Translations under genes and position numbers: made by a program
Assembly (NCBI RefSeq): GCF_004362215.1
Contig: NZ_SNWR01000002.1
Location: 620,001 to 684,000 of the forward strand
Direction of reading: 5' to 3'
DNA: 64,000 nucleotides
From: Paractinoplanes brasiliensis
Lineage (GTDB): Bacteria > Actinomycetota > Actinomycetes > Mycobacteriales > Micromonosporaceae
Notes under the pieces: generated by a model
What the model was told of the DNA's origin: nothing
What the model saw: the letters and a program-made list of their open reading frames with translations, nothing else
Databases searched by the model: none
Shown here: positions 41,975-50,876 of the stretch, one piece after another
How the letters are laid out: every line of letters begins with the position of its first letter
How positions within the stretch are numbered: the first letter of the stretch is position 1

Positions 41975-42652
41975 ATGCGGTTGCTGGTGGTGGAGGACGA
42001 AGAGGATCTGGCGGAGGGCCTGCGTGTCGGGCTCGCCCGCAGCGGTTACGCGGTCGATGTCGCGCTCGACGCCGCCCAGGCGTACGACCGGCTGACCGTC
42101 AACGAGTACGACCTGATGCTGCTGGACGTGAACCTGCCCGACGGCGACGGGTTCACGCTGTGCCGTTCGCTGCGCGCCGGTGACGTGGAGACGCCCGGCG
42201 ACGGCGACCTGCGGGTGCTGATGCTGACCGCGCGCGGCGGGCTCGACGACCGGGTCCGGGGTCTGGACGGGGGCGCCGACGACTACCTGGTCAAGCCGTT
42301 CCATCTGGCGGAACTTCAGGCCCGCGTACGGGCCCTGTTGCGCCGGGACACCGGGGGCGGGTCGGCCCGGCTCACCGTTGGTGACATCGTGCTCGACTCG
42401 GCCCGGCATCAGGTGACCGTGGCCGGGCGGCCCCTGGCGCTGACGCCCAAGGAGTTCGGGGTGCTGGAATACCTGATGACCCGGCCCGGGCACGTGGTCT
42501 CGAGCGAGGAGCTGCTCGAGCATGTCTGGGACGCCAACGCCGACCCGTTCACCCAGACCGTGCGGGTCACCGTCGGCACGCTGCGCCGCAAGCTGGGCGA
42601 GGGTTCGATCGAGACGGTTGTCGGCCGCGGCTACCGGTTGCGGGAGGGATAG
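41975..42652 (+). CDS. OmpR-family response regulator
   Basis: 225 residues: receiver domain with the acidic pair VEDEED, phosphorylation site in LMLLDVNLPDGDGF (Asp near 51), LTAR and the Lys in DYLVKPF, then a winged-helix DNA-binding domain (LTPKEFGVLEYLMTRPGHVVS ... TLRRKLGEG). The receiver has a longer alpha3-beta4 loop than usual (RAGDVETPGDGD). Its histidine kinase starts 4 bp downstream. Confidence 0.95.
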   Translation: MRLLVVEDEEDLAEGLRVGLARSGYAVDVALDAAQAYDRLTVNEYDLMLLDVNLPDGDGFTLCRSLRAGDVETPGDGDLRVLMLTARGGLDDRVRGLDGGADDYLVKPFHLAELQARVRALLRRDTGGGSARLTVGDIVLDSARHQVTVAGRPLALTPKEFGVLEYLMTRPGHVVSSEELLEHVWDANADPFTQTVRVTVGTLRRKLGEGSIETVVGRGYRLREG

Positions 42653-42655
42653 GTC

Positions 42656-43852
42656 GTGAAACGCCCCGAGGTGTTCCGGTCGGTCCGGTTCCGGCTCACC
42701 GTCGTGTACTCGACGGTGCTCTTCGCGCTGGCCGGCCTGACCCTCGGGGTGGTCTATCTCGCGGTGGCCCAGAGCACGTCGCCCCGGCCGGTGACCGAGC
42801 GCATAGCGAAGGTCTACAGCACCGACCGCGAATATCTCGGCACCACCACGGTGGCCGAGGTCAGCGAGATCGAGGCGGCGGTCAACTACAACACGCTGAC
42901 CAGCCTGCGGCGGTGGTCGTTCATCGGGCTGGGCGGGTTGTTCGTGGCCAGCCTCGGCATCGGCTGGGTGCTGTCCGGGCGGGTGCTGCGGCCGGTCGGC
43001 GCGATCACCCGGACGGCGCGTGAGATCCAGGCGACCGACCTGTCCCGGCGGATCCGGCTGGGCGGGCCGCCCGACGAGCTGCGCGACCTGGCCGACACCA
43101 TCGACTCGATGCTCGACCGGCTCGACCACGCGTTCCAGGCGCAGCGGCAGCTCATCGACGACGCCTCGCACGAGCTGCGCAGCCCTCTCGCGATCATCCG
43201 GACCAACCTGGACGCCTCGCTCACCGCGCCCGACGCCACGCCGGAGGAACGCACGCGGGCCGTCGCGGTGGTCGACCGGGCCACGACCCGCATGTCCCGC
43301 CTGGTCGAGGATCTGCTGGCCACCGCGCGCCGCGACTCGAACGCCACGGTGGACGCGGAGGTCGACCTGTCGGCGGTGGCGCGCGAGGCGGGGGAGGAGT
43401 CGTTCGTCACCGAGCGTCCGCTGCACCTGCGCTACGAGACGGCGGCCGGCCTGCGGCTGATCGGCGACGCCGACGCGCTGCGGCGGGCGGTGGGCAACCT
43501 GCTGTCGAACGCCGTACGGCTGGCGCCCTCGCATTCGACGGTGACCGTGGCGACCGGCCAGTCCGGGTCGTGGTTGTGGCTGGCGGTGGCCGACGAGGGC
43601 CCCGGCATCGCCCCGGCCGATCTGGCGCGGGTCTTCGATCGTTTCTGGCGGGGTCAGGACGGCGAGGCGAACGGCGTCCGCCGGGAGCGCCGCACCGGTC
43701 TGGGCCTGGCCATCGTGCGGCAGATCATCGAGTCGCACGGGGGCCGGGTGGCCGCGTTCTCGCCGCCCGGCAACGGCAGCACGTTCGTGTTGTGGCTGCC
43801 CGCGGCCGACCGTACGGACGAGGAACCGCCACCGAGCGCCAGCCCGCTCTGA
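42656..43852 (+). CDS. Sensor histidine kinase
   Basis: 398 residues: helix 1 (about 16-36), a short extracytoplasmic loop of about 55 residues, helix 2 (about 86-106), HAMP linker, then the HisKA H-box DDASHELRSPLAIIRTNLD and the HATPase domain with NLLSNAVRLAP, DEGPGIAPADLARVFDRFWR and RTGLGLAIVRQI. GTG 42656 is 4 bp after the regulator stop. The stop codon abuts the stop of the convergent PaaX gene. Confidence 0.94.
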   Translation: MKRPEVFRSVRFRLTVVYSTVLFALAGLTLGVVYLAVAQSTSPRPVTERIAKVYSTDREYLGTTTVAEVSEIEAAVNYNTLTSLRRWSFIGLGGLFVASLGIGWVLSGRVLRPVGAITRTAREIQATDLSRRIRLGGPPDELRDLADTIDSMLDRLDHAFQAQRQLIDDASHELRSPLAIIRTNLDASLTAPDATPEERTRAVAVVDRATTRMSRLVEDLLATARRDSNATVDAEVDLSAVAREAGEESFVTERPLHLRYETAAGLRLIGDADALRRAVGNLLSNAVRLAPSHSTVTVATGQSGSWLWLAVADEGPGIAPADLARVFDRFWRGQDGEANGVRRERRTGLGLAIVRQIIESHGGRVAAFSPPGNGSTFVLWLPAADRTDEEPPPSASPL

Positions 43853-44671
43853 TCAGAGGACCTGCAGCAGTTCCTCGGCGATGGCGTAGGCGGGCGGCCG
43901 GTACGCGGATTCCAGCTCGCGGAACAGTTTCTGGGCCCGCCGCGCCGGCCAGTCCGGCGGCAGGTGCTCGACCGGCAGGCGCGGGTCGCGGCGGATGGCC
44001 TCGAGCCACTCCGCGGTGAGCGTCAGCCGGGCGGCGAGGGGGTCGCGCAGCGGGGACGGGCCACCCCAGCGGTCGAGGAAGGCTTCGTACCGTGCGGCCA
44101 GCGCGGTCAGGTCGTACGCGTCGCGGACCATGGCGTCCACGTCGGTGAGCGAGCCCGCGCGGGCGGTGAAGACCCGCGCGTGCGCGTTCAGCCCGAGCGA
44201 CGAGACGATCTGCTGCGCGTCGACGGCCCCGGGCGCTATCCACAGGCCGCCCTGGATGGGCCCGAACCCCGCCCAGGCCAGCTGCGAACGCAGGTCGTGC
44301 CGCTGCCGTTGCCACGCCTCGGGCAGCGAGAAGCTGAGCAGCGTCCAGGTTCCGTCCCAGCCGTCGTTGACCGCGCCGGTCTCCCAGATGCGCGTACGGC
44401 CGTCACGCAGGATCTCGGTCGAGCGTTCGGTCAGCCCGAAGTAGACCCGCCGCCCGGAACGCTCCCGTCGCAGCAGGTCGCGCCCGGCCATCCGGGTCAG
44501 CGTCGACCGGGTCGCGTGCTCCGAGATGTCCAGCCGGGCGCACACGTCGATCACGCTGCCCGAGAAGACGCAGACCTGCCGGTCGAGCACGAAGTCGCCG
44601 AAGAACATCAGCAGCAGCGTCTGCGGTTGCACCATACGGAAGATGTTAGGCATTTTCTTGACGGCAGTCAC
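43853..44671 (-). CDS. PaaX-family transcriptional repressor
   Basis: 272 residues: an N-terminal winged helix (QTLLLMFFGDFVLDR, VCARLDISEHATRSTLTRMAGRDLL), the central PaaX domain (DGTWTLLSFSLPE, RSQLAWAGFGPIQGGLWIAP) and the C-terminal PaaX_C region. Known members repress aromatic or acyl-CoA catabolic operons and are released by aryl/acyl-CoA. It is divergent from the 9-kb Liv/acyl-CoA operon. GTG 44671 gives the longest product, but an inverted repeat at 44645-44684 lies over this start, so ATG 44653 or ATG 44635 may be real. Confidence 0.88.
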   Translation of the reverse strand: MTAVKKMPNIFRMVQPQTLLLMFFGDFVLDRQVCVFSGSVIDVCARLDISEHATRSTLTRMAGRDLLRRERSGRRVYFGLTERSTEILRDGRTRIWETGAVNDGWDGTWTLLSFSLPEAWQRQRHDLRSQLAWAGFGPIQGGLWIAPGAVDAQQIVSSLGLNAHARVFTARAGSLTDVDAMVRDAYDLTALAARYEAFLDRWGGPSPLRDPLAARLTLTAEWLEAIRRDPRLPVEHLPPDWPARRAQKLFRELESAYRPPAYAIAEELLQVL

Positions 44672-44684
44672 CGATGCGCCTAAC
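44645..44684. promoter_or_regulatory. Candidate PaaX operator (inverted repeat)
   Basis: Perfect 7-bp arms GTTAGGC (44645-44651) and GCCTAAC (44678-44684), 33 bp apart start to start (about three helical turns), in the divergent region between the PaaX gene and livK. Confidence 0.5.
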
Positions 44685-44734
44685 TTCGGTTCCGATATTC
44701 CTCGTCAACGTGCTCCCGGCTTTGGGAGGTATAC

Positions 44735-45919
44735 GTGCGCAGAACCGTCCTCATCACCGCTCTCGTGCTCGTCGTGGCCACCGGTTGCGGCGGCAACTCC
44801 GATTCGTCCTCCGGCGGCGACGACCCCATCAAAGTGGGTCAGATCGTCTCGCTGACCGGCAACTACTCACCGCTCGGCACCGAGAACCAGAAATCGGTCG
44901 CCCTCGCCGTCGAGCAGATCAACGCCGCCGGCGGCGTCAACGGCCGGAAGATCGAGCTTTCCGTACGCGACGACAAGAGCCTGCCCGACCAGGCGGTGCT
45001 CGCCTTCAACGAGCTGAAGGACGGATCCGACGCCATCATCGGATCGCCGTTCTCCAACGCGGCGCTGGCCGTCGTCCCGCTGGTCGACCGCGAGGAGATC
45101 CCGTACATCTCGCTGACACCGGCCGACGAGCAGGTCAACCCCGTCCACCCGTACGTCTTCGTCGTGCCCGCCCTGTCCGGCACGTACGCCGAGGCCGCGC
45201 TCCAGTACTTCCAGGCGGGCAAGCTGACCCGCGTCGCGGTCGCCTACGACACCAAGAGCAGCTACGCCACGGCCGGCTTCAAGGGCCTGCAGGCAAAGGC
45301 TTCCGAGTACGGGGTCACGCTGAACCCGATCGAGCAGTTCCAGACCACCGCTACCGAGTTCAGCGCCGTCTTCACCCACGTACGCTCGTCGGACGCGCAG
45401 GCCCTGATGGTGTGGGGCACCGGCGCCCCCGCCGTGGCGCTGACCAAGCAGTACGCCGCCAGCGGCCTGAAGATTCCGCTGGTGCTGACCGGTTCCCAGG
45501 CCAGCAAGCTGTTCCTCGAACCGGCCGGACCCGCCGCCGAGGGCGTGACCATCATCAGCTCGATCGGCGTGGTCGGCGACGCCCTGCCCGACGGGGAACA
45601 GAAGAAGTCCATCGAGGAACTGTCGACGACGTTCACCGCCAAGCACGGCTACGCGCCGCCGCAGTTCGCGCAGGACGGCTACAGCGGCGTCAAGCTTCTC
45701 GCGGCCGCCATCACCCAGGCCGGGAGCACCGACCGGGCCAAGGTCCGCGACGCGCTCGAAGGCCTGACGCTGACCACCCCGAACGGAACGTACAAGTACT
45801 CGGCCACCGACCACAGCGGCCTGACCACCGAGTTCATCTCGGTCAACACGGTCAGGGCCGGAAAGATGGAACCCACCACCTACTCCCAGGAGAAGCTGGC
45901 CGGCCTGGGCGGCAAATGA
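44735..45919 (+). CDS. Liv-type ABC transporter substrate-binding lipoprotein
   Basis: 394 residues. A lipoprotein signal (RRTVLITALVLVVATGCGG, lipobox ATGC at residue 18) is followed by a type I periplasmic-binding fold: IKVGQIVSLTGNYSPLG, QINAAGGVNGRKIEL, AIIGSPFSNAALAVVP. It captures the substrate outside the cell for the LivGFHM permease encoded next. Branched-chain transporters of this family often import aromatic or acyl compounds, which fits the catabolic genes downstream. GTG 44735; first gene of the operon. Confidence 0.93.
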   Translation: MRRTVLITALVLVVATGCGGNSDSSSGGDDPIKVGQIVSLTGNYSPLGTENQKSVALAVEQINAAGGVNGRKIELSVRDDKSLPDQAVLAFNELKDGSDAIIGSPFSNAALAVVPLVDREEIPYISLTPADEQVNPVHPYVFVVPALSGTYAEAALQYFQAGKLTRVAVAYDTKSSYATAGFKGLQAKASEYGVTLNPIEQFQTTATEFSAVFTHVRSSDAQALMVWGTGAPAVALTKQYAASGLKIPLVLTGSQASKLFLEPAGPAAEGVTIISSIGVVGDALPDGEQKKSIEELSTTFTAKHGYAPPQFAQDGYSGVKLLAAAITQAGSTDRAKVRDALEGLTLTTPNGTYKYSATDHSGLTTEFISVNTVRAGKMEPTTYSQEKLAGLGGK

Positions 45920-46695
45920 TGGGAGTCTCGATCAGCGTCGCGGGGGCGTCGCGGGCGTTCGGCGGGGTCTACGCCGTACGCGAGGTCGGCCTCGACGTCC
46001 CCCCGGGGGAGCTGCGCGCGGTCATCGGGCCGAACGGGGCCGGCAAGTCGACCCTGTTCGCCCTGATCGGCGGGCAGCTCGCCCTCGATGCGGGAACCGT
46101 GAGGCTCGACGGCGCCCGGATCGACCGGCTGCCCGCCCACCGCCGGGCGCGGCTCGGGGTGAGCGTGGTCTTTCAGGGCGCCCGCATCTTCCCCCGCATG
46201 ACGGCCCTCGAGAACGTCATGGTCGGCGCGCACACGGCGACCCGGTCGGGCTTCCTGACCGCGGCGCTGCGGCTGCCCGCGCACGCACGGTCGGAGCGTC
46301 TGATCGCTTCCCGGGCGCGGGCGTCGCTCGACCGGGTCGGCCTGGCCCAGTGGGCGGACAGGCCGGCCGAGTCGCTGCCGCTCGGGCAGCAGCGTGCGCT
46401 CCAGCTCGCCCGGGCCCTGTGCGGGCGGCCGCGTCTGCTGCTGCTCGACGAGCCCGCGTCCGGCCTGCGTACGGGGGAACGCGAGCACCTGGCGGCGCTG
46501 CTGGCCGAACTGCGCTCGGAGGGCCTGACGATGCTGCTGGTCGAACACGACGTCGGCTTCGTCATGCGCCTGGCCGACCGGGTGACAGTGCTCGACCTGG
46601 GCCGGGTCATCGCCGAGGGCAGCCCGGCCGAGGTCCGCGCCGACCCGGCCGTCATCGCGGCCTACCTGGGCGACCACCAGGGATCGGCCGCATGA
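45916..46695 (+). CDS. Liv-type ABC transporter ATPase (LivG-like)
   Basis: 259 residues. Walker A GPNGAGKSTLFALIGG, Q-loop region VSVVFQGARIFPRMTALENVM, signature LPLGQQRALQLARAL, Walker B LLLLDEPASGL and H-loop VEHDVGFVM are all present, as is the LivG-typical C-terminal AYLG. ATG 45916 overlaps the livK stop (ATGATG); ATG 45919 is equally possible. It pairs with the second ATPase gene that overlaps its 3' end. Confidence 0.93.
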   Translation: MMGVSISVAGASRAFGGVYAVREVGLDVPPGELRAVIGPNGAGKSTLFALIGGQLALDAGTVRLDGARIDRLPAHRRARLGVSVVFQGARIFPRMTALENVMVGAHTATRSGFLTAALRLPAHARSERLIASRARASLDRVGLAQWADRPAESLPLGQQRALQLARALCGRPRLLLLDEPASGLRTGEREHLAALLAELRSEGLTMLLVEHDVGFVMRLADRVTVLDLGRVIAEGSPAEVRADPAVIAAYLGDHQGSAA

Positions 46696-47372
46696 GCGGG
46701 CAGGCGGTGGTCGACGTGGCGGGGCTGACCGTCCGGTACGGGGCGGCGACCGCGCTCGACGGTGTCGATCTGCGTGTCGGCCCCGGCGAGATGGTGGCCC
46801 TCATCGGCGCCAACGGCGCGGGGAAGTCCACCCTGGTCAAGGCGCTCGCGGGGCTGGTCTCCGCGGCCGGCGGGACGGTGCATGTCCAGGGGCGGCTCGC
46901 TCAGGTCCCCGAGGGGCGCGAGATGTTCGCGGAGCTGAGCGTGGACGACAACCTGCGGCTGGGCGGCTGGCGCAACGGCCGGCACGGGCGGGACACCAGC
47001 GCGATCTACGAGCTGCTGCCGGAACTGAACGGGCTGGGCCGCCGCCCGGCCGGGACACTCTCGGGCGGGCAGCAGCAGATGGTGGCGATCGGGCGCGCGC
47101 TGATGGCGCGGCCGGACGTGCTCGCGATCGACGAGCTGAGCCTCGGCCTGGCCCCGATGGTCGTCGACACGCTCGCCGCGCACCTTCGTGCCCTGCACCG
47201 CGAGCGTGGGCTGGCCGTCCTGCTGATCGAGCAGAACGCGGCGCTCGCGTTCGAGCTCTGTGCCCGCGCGTACGTGCTCGAAGCCGGCCGGATGGTGCTC
47301 GAAGGGCCGACCGCCGACCTGGCCCGCGACCCCCGTGTGGTCTCCGCCTACCTGGGCGGGCCGGTCGGATGA
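46692..47372 (+). CDS. Liv-type ABC transporter ATPase (LivF-like) with internal deletion
   Basis: 226 residues, shorter than usual (about 235-245). Walker A GANGAGKSTLVKALAG, VPEGREMFAELSV, signature LSGGQQQMVAIGRAL, Walker B VLAIDELSLGLAP and H-loop LIEQNAALA are intact. Between GGTVHVQGR and LAQVPEGR about 16 residues are missing compared with the normal segment (strand, ITRLPAHR-type helix). The loss is in frame; ATP hydrolysis residues remain, but the helix-strand before the Q-loop is altered. ATG 46692 overlaps the livG stop. Confidence 0.9.
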   Translation: MSGQAVVDVAGLTVRYGAATALDGVDLRVGPGEMVALIGANGAGKSTLVKALAGLVSAAGGTVHVQGRLAQVPEGREMFAELSVDDNLRLGGWRNGRHGRDTSAIYELLPELNGLGRRPAGTLSGGQQQMVAIGRALMARPDVLAIDELSLGLAPMVVDTLAAHLRALHRERGLAVLLIEQNAALAFELCARAYVLEAGRMVLEGPTADLARDPRVVSAYLGGPVG

Positions 47373-48226
47373 ACGACCTCCTCGCGTACGTGGTCACGGG
47401 CCTGGGTGTGGGCGCGGGCTATGCGCTGGTCGGCAGTGGGCTGGTCGCCATCTATCGGGTGACCGGCGTGGTCAACTTCGCGCAGGGGGCGTTCGCGGTG
47501 CTGGCCGCGATGCTGACGTCCACGCTGCTCGGGATCGGGCTCCCGCACGTGCTGTCGGAGCTCGCGGCGGTGCTGGTGGCGGCCGGCGTCGGGCTGCTCG
47601 TCGGCGTGGTGGCGATCGGGAAGCCGGGTACGGAGCCGGGCGCCGCGCTCATCATCACGCTGGGGCTGGGGGTTTTCGCGTACGCGGTCGAGATCGTCCT
47701 CTGGGGTGACCAGCCGCGCTCGTACGGCGGTCTGCCGGGCGTCGTTTCCGTGGGTGGCGCCCGTATTCAAGCCCACTACCTGCTGATCCTCGGCGTGACG
47801 GTGCCGGTGTTCGTGGCGATGGCCGCCTTCTTCACACGCACCGACCTGGGCAAGGCGCTCACCGCGTGCGCGAGCAACCGGTACGCCGCGCGGGTGGTCG
47901 GCATCGACGTACGGGCGATGGGGTTGCTCGCGTTCGCGATCGGTGGCGCCCTCGGCGGGCTGGCCGGGGTACTGACCACGCCGGTGCAACAGGTGACGTT
48001 CGACAGCGACGTGACGCTGATCGTGAACGGGTTCGCGGCCGCCGTGCTCGGCGGGTTGACCAGGCCGTTCGTGGCGCTGGCGGGCGGGTTGCTGCTCGGC
48101 GTCGCGCAGACGCTGATCGCGGGCTACGGCGGCGGCGCGTACCAGCTCGAGGTGGCGCTGCTGCTCATGCTCACCGTGATGATCGTGCAGGCCGCGCGTG
48201 CGGGTGGCGTACGGGAGGCCACATGA
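47369..48226 (+). CDS. Liv-type ABC transporter permease (LivH-like)
   Basis: 285 residues with about eight membrane helices. Signature segments: GVGAGYALVGSGLVAIYRVTGVVNFAQGAFAVLAAM, DLGKALTACASNRYAARVVGIDVRAM (the EAA-like coupling loop) and FAIGGALGGLAGVL. Forms the inner-membrane channel with LivM. ATG 47369 overlaps the livF stop (ATGA). Confidence 0.93.
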   Translation: MNDLLAYVVTGLGVGAGYALVGSGLVAIYRVTGVVNFAQGAFAVLAAMLTSTLLGIGLPHVLSELAAVLVAAGVGLLVGVVAIGKPGTEPGAALIITLGLGVFAYAVEIVLWGDQPRSYGGLPGVVSVGGARIQAHYLLILGVTVPVFVAMAAFFTRTDLGKALTACASNRYAARVVGIDVRAMGLLAFAIGGALGGLAGVLTTPVQQVTFDSDVTLIVNGFAAAVLGGLTRPFVALAGGLLLGVAQTLIAGYGGGAYQLEVALLLMLTVMIVQAARAGGVREAT

Positions 48227-49818
48227 ACAAATGGCTGGCCGGGGTGGTCGTGCTGGTGACGCTGGCACTGCCGCCGCTGCTTCCGGAACGGCACCTGGCC
48301 ACGTACGTGCTGCTGGGGTTGACCGCGACGGTCACGGTCGGGGTCTCGCTGCTGATGGGGTACGCCGGGCAGGTGCCGCTCGGGCAGGCGGCGTTCTACG
48401 CGATCGGGGCGTACGGGGCCGGGCTGCTCGCGGTGCACGGGTTCCCGTCGCTGCTCGGGTTGCTGGTCGCGCCGCTGATCGCCGCGGTGGCGGCCGTGCT
48501 GCTGGGGGCGCCGCTGCTGCGGTTGCGCGGGCATCACCTGGCGTTCGCGACGCTCGCCGTCCAGCTCATTCTGCTGTCGCTGCTCAGCCAGGGCACCTGG
48601 GCGGGCGGCGCGATCGGGTTGCAGGGCATTCCACGGTTGTCGGTGGCCGGCTTCGAACTGCGCGAGGACGTCGGTTACGCGTACGTGGCCTGGGGTGTTC
48701 TGGCGGTGGCCCTGCTCGTCTCGCGCAACGTCGTGCGGTCGCGATCCGGCCGGGCCCTGCGCGCGGCGGCGACGAGCGAGACCGCGGCGGCGGCCAGTGG
48801 TGTTCCCGTGGGGGCGTATCGGCTGGCCGTGTTCGCGTTGTCGGCGGGGTTCGCGGGCCTGGCCGGGGGCGTGTACGCGTTCTATCTCGGTTACCTGTCG
48901 CCGGGATCGTTCCCCGTGCTGCTCTCGATCGAGTTCGTGGTGATGGCGGTCGTCGGCGGGCTCGGCACATTGTCCGGTCCGCTGGTCGGCGCGGTCGTGA
49001 TCGTGCTGCTGGTGCAGGCGCTCAACACGCTCGGCACCCAGCCCGGCATGCCCTCGTACGCTCCGAGCGTGCTCTCGTACGCGGTGTACGCGCTGCTGCT
49101 GGTGATCGCGGTGCGCTACCTGCCGGGCGGTCTGGTGCCCGCCGCCCAGCGTCTCACGCGCCGGCTGTTTCCCGCGATCCTCACCGGCCCGGCAACAGAC
49201 GGCGGGCCGGGCGGGTCTGCGACGGACGGCGGGCTGTCCGGGTCGGCAACAGACGGCGGGCTGTCCGGGTCGGCAACAGACGGCGGGTCTGCGACGGACC
49301 GCGGGCCGGGCGGGTCTACAACAGGCCGTGGGCCGGGCGGGTCGGCAACAGGCGGTGGGTCGGGCGGGTCTGCGACGGGCGGCGGGCCGGGCGGGCCCGC
49401 AGCAGACGGCGGGCGGGCCGGGTCGGTGACGGTCGGCCCCCGGACCGACGATGCGCCGGCGGCACTCGAATCCGGGGTCGGCGCAGGAGCCGGCACCAGG
49501 AACAGAGCGGCTTCGGATTCCGGGGTCGGCGCAGGGGCCGGGGGTGGAGCGGCTTCGGGTTCCGGGGTCGGCGCAGGAACCAGTGCCGGGGACCGCACAG
49601 GCAGCGGGCCCACGGTTTCGGGGCCACGGAGTGCCGGTGAGGAGCCGGGGACAACGGGTGGGCCCCTGCCGTTCGGTGGCGGGAAGGGGCGAGATCGGGC
49701 GGACTCGGGCGATCGGCCGGTGATGAGCCGGACGGGGGCGTCCGAATCGGCTCGGGTGCCGCGAACGGACGTGTCCGGCGCGGAGACGACGGGGCCTTCG
49801 GCGGAACAGGAGGAGTGA
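48223..49818 (+). CDS. Liv-type ABC transporter permease (LivM-like) with a 210-residue repeat tail
   Basis: The first 320 residues are a normal LivM permease: GYAGQVPLGQAAFYAIGAYGAGLLAV, RLRGHHLAFATLAVQ, and SGRALRAAATSETAAAASGVPVGAYRL near the coupling loop. From about residue 322 (49187) a low-complexity, Gly/Ser/Thr/Ala/Asp-rich tail begins, made of degenerate repeats such as ATDGGLSGS, GSATGGGPGG and later GVGAGAG, to the stop at 49818. DNA of the tail is itself repetitive. The tail would be cytosolic and disordered. It is in frame with, and one base from, the SDR gene. Confidence 0.9.
   Translation: MNKWLAGVVVLVTLALPPLLPERHLATYVLLGLTATVTVGVSLLMGYAGQVPLGQAAFYAIGAYGAGLLAVHGFPSLLGLLVAPLIAAVAAVLLGAPLLRLRGHHLAFATLAVQLILLSLLSQGTWAGGAIGLQGIPRLSVAGFELREDVGYAYVAWGVLAVALLVSRNVVRSRSGRALRAAATSETAAAASGVPVGAYRLAVFALSAGFAGLAGGVYAFYLGYLSPGSFPVLLSIEFVVMAVVGGLGTLSGPLVGAVVIVLLVQALNTLGTQPGMPSYAPSVLSYAVYALLLVIAVRYLPGGLVPAAQRLTRRLFPAILTGPATDGGPGGSATDGGLSGSATDGGLSGSATDGGSATDRGPGGSTTGRGPGGSATGGGSGGSATGGGPGGPAADGGRAGSVTVGPRTDDAPAALESGVGAGAGTRNRAASDSGVGAGAGGGAASGSGVGAGTSAGDRTGSGPTVSGPRSAGEEPGTTGGPLPFGGGKGRDRADSGDRPVMSRTGASESARVPRTDVSGAETTGPSAEQEE
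49190..49600. repeat. Coding tandem repeats in the livM 3' end
   Basis: Degenerate units of about 27-36 bp, for example CGGGCTGTCCGGGTCGGCAA repeated at about 49229 and 49256, then GGCGGGCCGGGCGGGTC-type units, and a second family GGTTCCGGGGTCGGCGCAGG at about 49473, 49520 and 49560. They are in frame with livM. Confidence 0.85.
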
Positions 49819-50726
49819 TGGATCTCAGCGGCAAGGTGGCCATTGTTACCGGGAGCGGTCGCGGGCTCGGGTTCGCGTACGCGCGAGCGCTGGTGGCGGC
49901 GGGGGCTGCCGTTGTGGTCAACGACCTCGACCCGGAAGTGGTGGACAAGGCGGTCGCGGCGATCGGCGCGGACGGCGGGCGGGTGACCGGTGTGGCGGCC
50001 GCGGTGGGTGACAGCGCCGCCGCCGACCAGCTCGTCGAAACCGCCGTACGGGAGTTCGGGCGGCTCGACATCATGGTGACCAATGCCGGGATCCTGCGGG
50101 ACCGGGTGCTGTGGAAGATGACCGACGACGACTTCGACGCGGTCGTGCGCGTCCACCTGCGCGGGACGTTCACGTGCGCGCGGGCGGCGGCGGCGCGCAT
50201 GCGCGAGCAGGGGGAGGGCGGCCGGTTGATCCTGGTGTCGTCGCCGGCCGGGCAGCGCGGCAACTTCGGGCAGACCAACTACGCTGCCGCCAAGGCCGGG
50301 ATCGCTGCGATGGCGCGTACGTGGGCTCTTGAGCTCGCCCGTGCGGGGATCACCGTCAACGCGGTCGTGCCGGTGGCGGCGACCGAGATGACCCGCACCA
50401 TTCCCGCCTTCGCGCCGCTGATCGAGGAGTCGGAGCGTACGGGGGAGCCTTTGCCCGACTGGCTGCGGCGCGACGAAGGTCTGGGAACCGCTGACGACGC
50501 CGCGGGGCTGGTCGTGTTCCTGGCGTCGGAGGCGGCCGCGGACGTCACCGGACAGGCGATCGGGATCGGTGGGGACCGGCTGTCGTTGTGGTCGCATCCG
50601 AGCGAGAAAGCCGTCGCGTTCGCGGGCGGGGGATGGTCGGCCGAGGCCATTGCCGCCGAATGGCCCACGGGAATCGGCGCGCAACCCGAGACGTACGGCA
50701 TTCCGGCCCCGGGAAGCCTGCAATGA
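49818..50726 (+). CDS. SDR-family dehydrogenase (MFE-2/FabG-like)
   Basis: 302 residues. NAD(P) site VTGSGRGLGFAYARAL, NNAG-equivalent VTNAGILRD, and the catalytic Ser (VSSPAG), Tyr and Lys (TNYAAAKAG). The form resembles the 3-hydroxyacyl-CoA dehydrogenase domain of peroxisomal multifunctional enzymes, which fits the MaoC-type hydratase and acyl-CoA ligase encoded next to it. ATG 49818 has AGGAGG 7 bp upstream and shares one base with the livM stop. Confidence 0.92.
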   Translation: MDLSGKVAIVTGSGRGLGFAYARALVAAGAAVVVNDLDPEVVDKAVAAIGADGGRVTGVAAAVGDSAAADQLVETAVREFGRLDIMVTNAGILRDRVLWKMTDDDFDAVVRVHLRGTFTCARAAAARMREQGEGGRLILVSSPAGQRGNFGQTNYAAAKAGIAAMARTWALELARAGITVNAVVPVAATEMTRTIPAFAPLIEESERTGEPLPDWLRRDEGLGTADDAAGLVVFLASEAAADVTGQAIGIGGDRLSLWSHPSEKAVAFAGGGWSAEAIAAEWPTGIGAQPETYGIPAPGSLQ

Positions 50727-50732
50727 CCGGCT

Positions 50733-50868
50733 GCCCGCCGTTGTCTCGTCGGCCCCGACCTCTTGCTCGGACGTCGTTCCCACGCTCCTCTCGCCCGCCC
50801 CGTCCTCCTGCTCGGACGTTGTGCCCCGCTCCTCTCGCCCGTCCCGCCCGCTCGCTTGGACATTTCGG
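50733..50868. repeat. Imperfect repeats between the SDR and amidohydrolase genes
   Basis: Three degenerate copies of a pyrimidine-rich unit of about 45 bp (core CTCCTCTCGCCCG...CTCGGACGT; GCTCGGACGT at about 50766 and 50811, GCTTGGACAT at 50854). They fill the 150-bp spacer in an otherwise overlapping operon. Confidence 0.65.
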
Positions 50869-50876
50869 ACGCCGGT

